Positions 5,048 to 5,296 of a DNA stretch of 5,296 bases are shown here, in pieces. The stretch is from Tannerellaceae bacterium. GTDB lineage: Bacteria; Bacteroidota; Bacteroidia; Bacteroidales; Tannerellaceae. Made by a program: the position numbers and the translations under genes. The notes under the pieces were generated by a model. It ran no database searches. It was not told the DNA's origin and saw only the letters and a program-made list of their open reading frames with translations. The stretch's first letter is position 1. Each line of letters starts with the position of its first letter. The DNA is taken from NCBI GenBank assembly GCA_031265595.1, contig JAISCM010000031.1, positions 1 to 5,296 of the forward strand, given 5' to 3'.

Positions 5048-5081
5048 AAAGCCCCCGATTCATACTGAAAAGGGGGCTTTT
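5048..5081 (+). terminator. Rho-independent terminator after hicB
   Basis: A 9-bp GC-rich stem, AAAGCCCCC (5048-5056) pairing with GGGGGCTTT (5072-5080), ends in TTTT (5078-5081). The 15-nt loop contains a further small TTCA/TGAA pairing. Because the left arm begins with AAA, the element can also act on the minus strand, ending transcripts from the convergent gene at the right edge. Confidence 0.85.
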
Positions 5082-5090
5082 GCATTCAAA

Positions 5091-5131
5091 TTAAATACCC
5101 TTGTTGCAGGTTAATGCCGGATGGTATTTAA
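5091..5131. repeat. 9-bp perfect inverted repeat between hicB terminator and next gene
   Basis: TTAAATACC (5091-5099) and GGTATTTAA (5123-5131) are perfect reverse complements separated by 23 bp. It lies in the convergent gap between hicAB and the right-edge gene. It may be part of the minus-strand 3' end structure or a protein-binding site. The spacer is long for an intrinsic terminator and no clear T-run follows. Confidence 0.45.
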
Positions 5132-5155
5132 CGTCAATAAAGTAATACACAATGA

Positions 5156-5296
5156 TCAGTATAGAGAAATAATTTTTCTTGTCCAGCCGCTGCTGCCTCT
5201 TGCTATCAGGATGCCTTCCGGGAGGTCGTGGATGCGGTAGGTTGCTTCGCCGGCGGCTTTTTGTGCTTTGTAGAGCAGTTGTCCTGTCAGGGCATA
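5156..5296 (-). CDS. C-terminus of a probable secreted protein with T9SS-type sorting domain (partial)
   Basis: Only the last 46 codons are inside the window; the frame runs unbroken from the right edge to TGA at 5156-5158. The peptide contains 'ALTGQLLYKAQ', then 'YRIHDLPEGILIARGSSG', and ends 'WTRKIISLY'. That order (xLTGqLL, a Gly-containing link, IxdLPeGilia, G-x-x-x-RKI) is the signature of type A C-terminal sorting domains that direct proteins through the Bacteroidetes type IX secretion system, where the usual pattern is D-x-x-G, then L-P/S-x-G-I/V-Y and a Lys near the end. Similar tails also occur on leucine-rich-repeat and metalloprotease proteins, so the catalytic part cannot be guessed. 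The gene faces hicAB convergently. Confidence 0.68.
   Translation of the reverse strand, partial: YALTGQLLYKAQKAAGEATYRIHDLPEGILIARGSSGWTRKIISLY

Noticed and set aside
4629..5063. Minus-strand ORFs within and beyond hicB
   Set aside because: They are shadows of a clear HicB coding frame; none has a promoter or a recognisable domain, and the terminator region overlaps their starts.

Overview
The window looks like chromosomal DNA from a Bacteroidales species, possibly a Parabacteroides/Tannerellaceae-type organism. Four things point this way. The first gene resembles the DUF3868 family found in Bacteroidales fimbrial loci. Several promoters match the Bacteroidetes pattern (TTTG, about 19 bp, TAnnTTTG), and recognisable Shine-Dalgarno sites are absent. 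There is a GHL10-type lipoprotein. The gene at the right edge ends like a type IX secretion (T9SS) C-terminal sorting domain. The genus is inferred, not shown.

Left part (1-3239): the 3' part of a surface or fimbria-associated gene (+) ends in a Gln-rich tail built from two diverged repeats. It runs head-on into an AraC-family regulator (-), and the two coding ends overlap by 9 bp. The regulator lies 8 bp downstream of a gene for a family-10-like glycosidase lipoprotein (-), so these two probably form one operon. A TAnnTTTG box and a perfect 10-bp inverted repeat lie upstream of the lipoprotein gene.

Middle part (3240-5081): an AT-rich stretch packed with small toxin-antitoxin (TA) modules. 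In order they are: (i) an apparently intact RelE/ParE-like antitoxin-toxin pair (-) with a 20-bp gene overlap, its own promoter and a palindrome at the predicted transcription start; (ii) the wreck of a second antitoxin-toxin operon (-), whose antitoxin has a frame break at a run of eight A and whose toxin is reduced to its first ~10 recognisable codons; (iii) a divergent, intact hicA-hicB operon (+) with a textbook Bacteroidetes promoter, candidate operators, a GC-rich hairpin over the hicA stop codon and a strong terminator.

Right edge (5082-5296): an inverted repeat, then the last 46 codons of a minus-strand gene that probably encodes a secreted protein.

The most interesting material is the TA cluster. 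It holds one decayed module between two intact ones, and each has a readable promoter. I found no evidence for an entirely new system, CRISPR array, tRNA, rRNA or insertion sequence.
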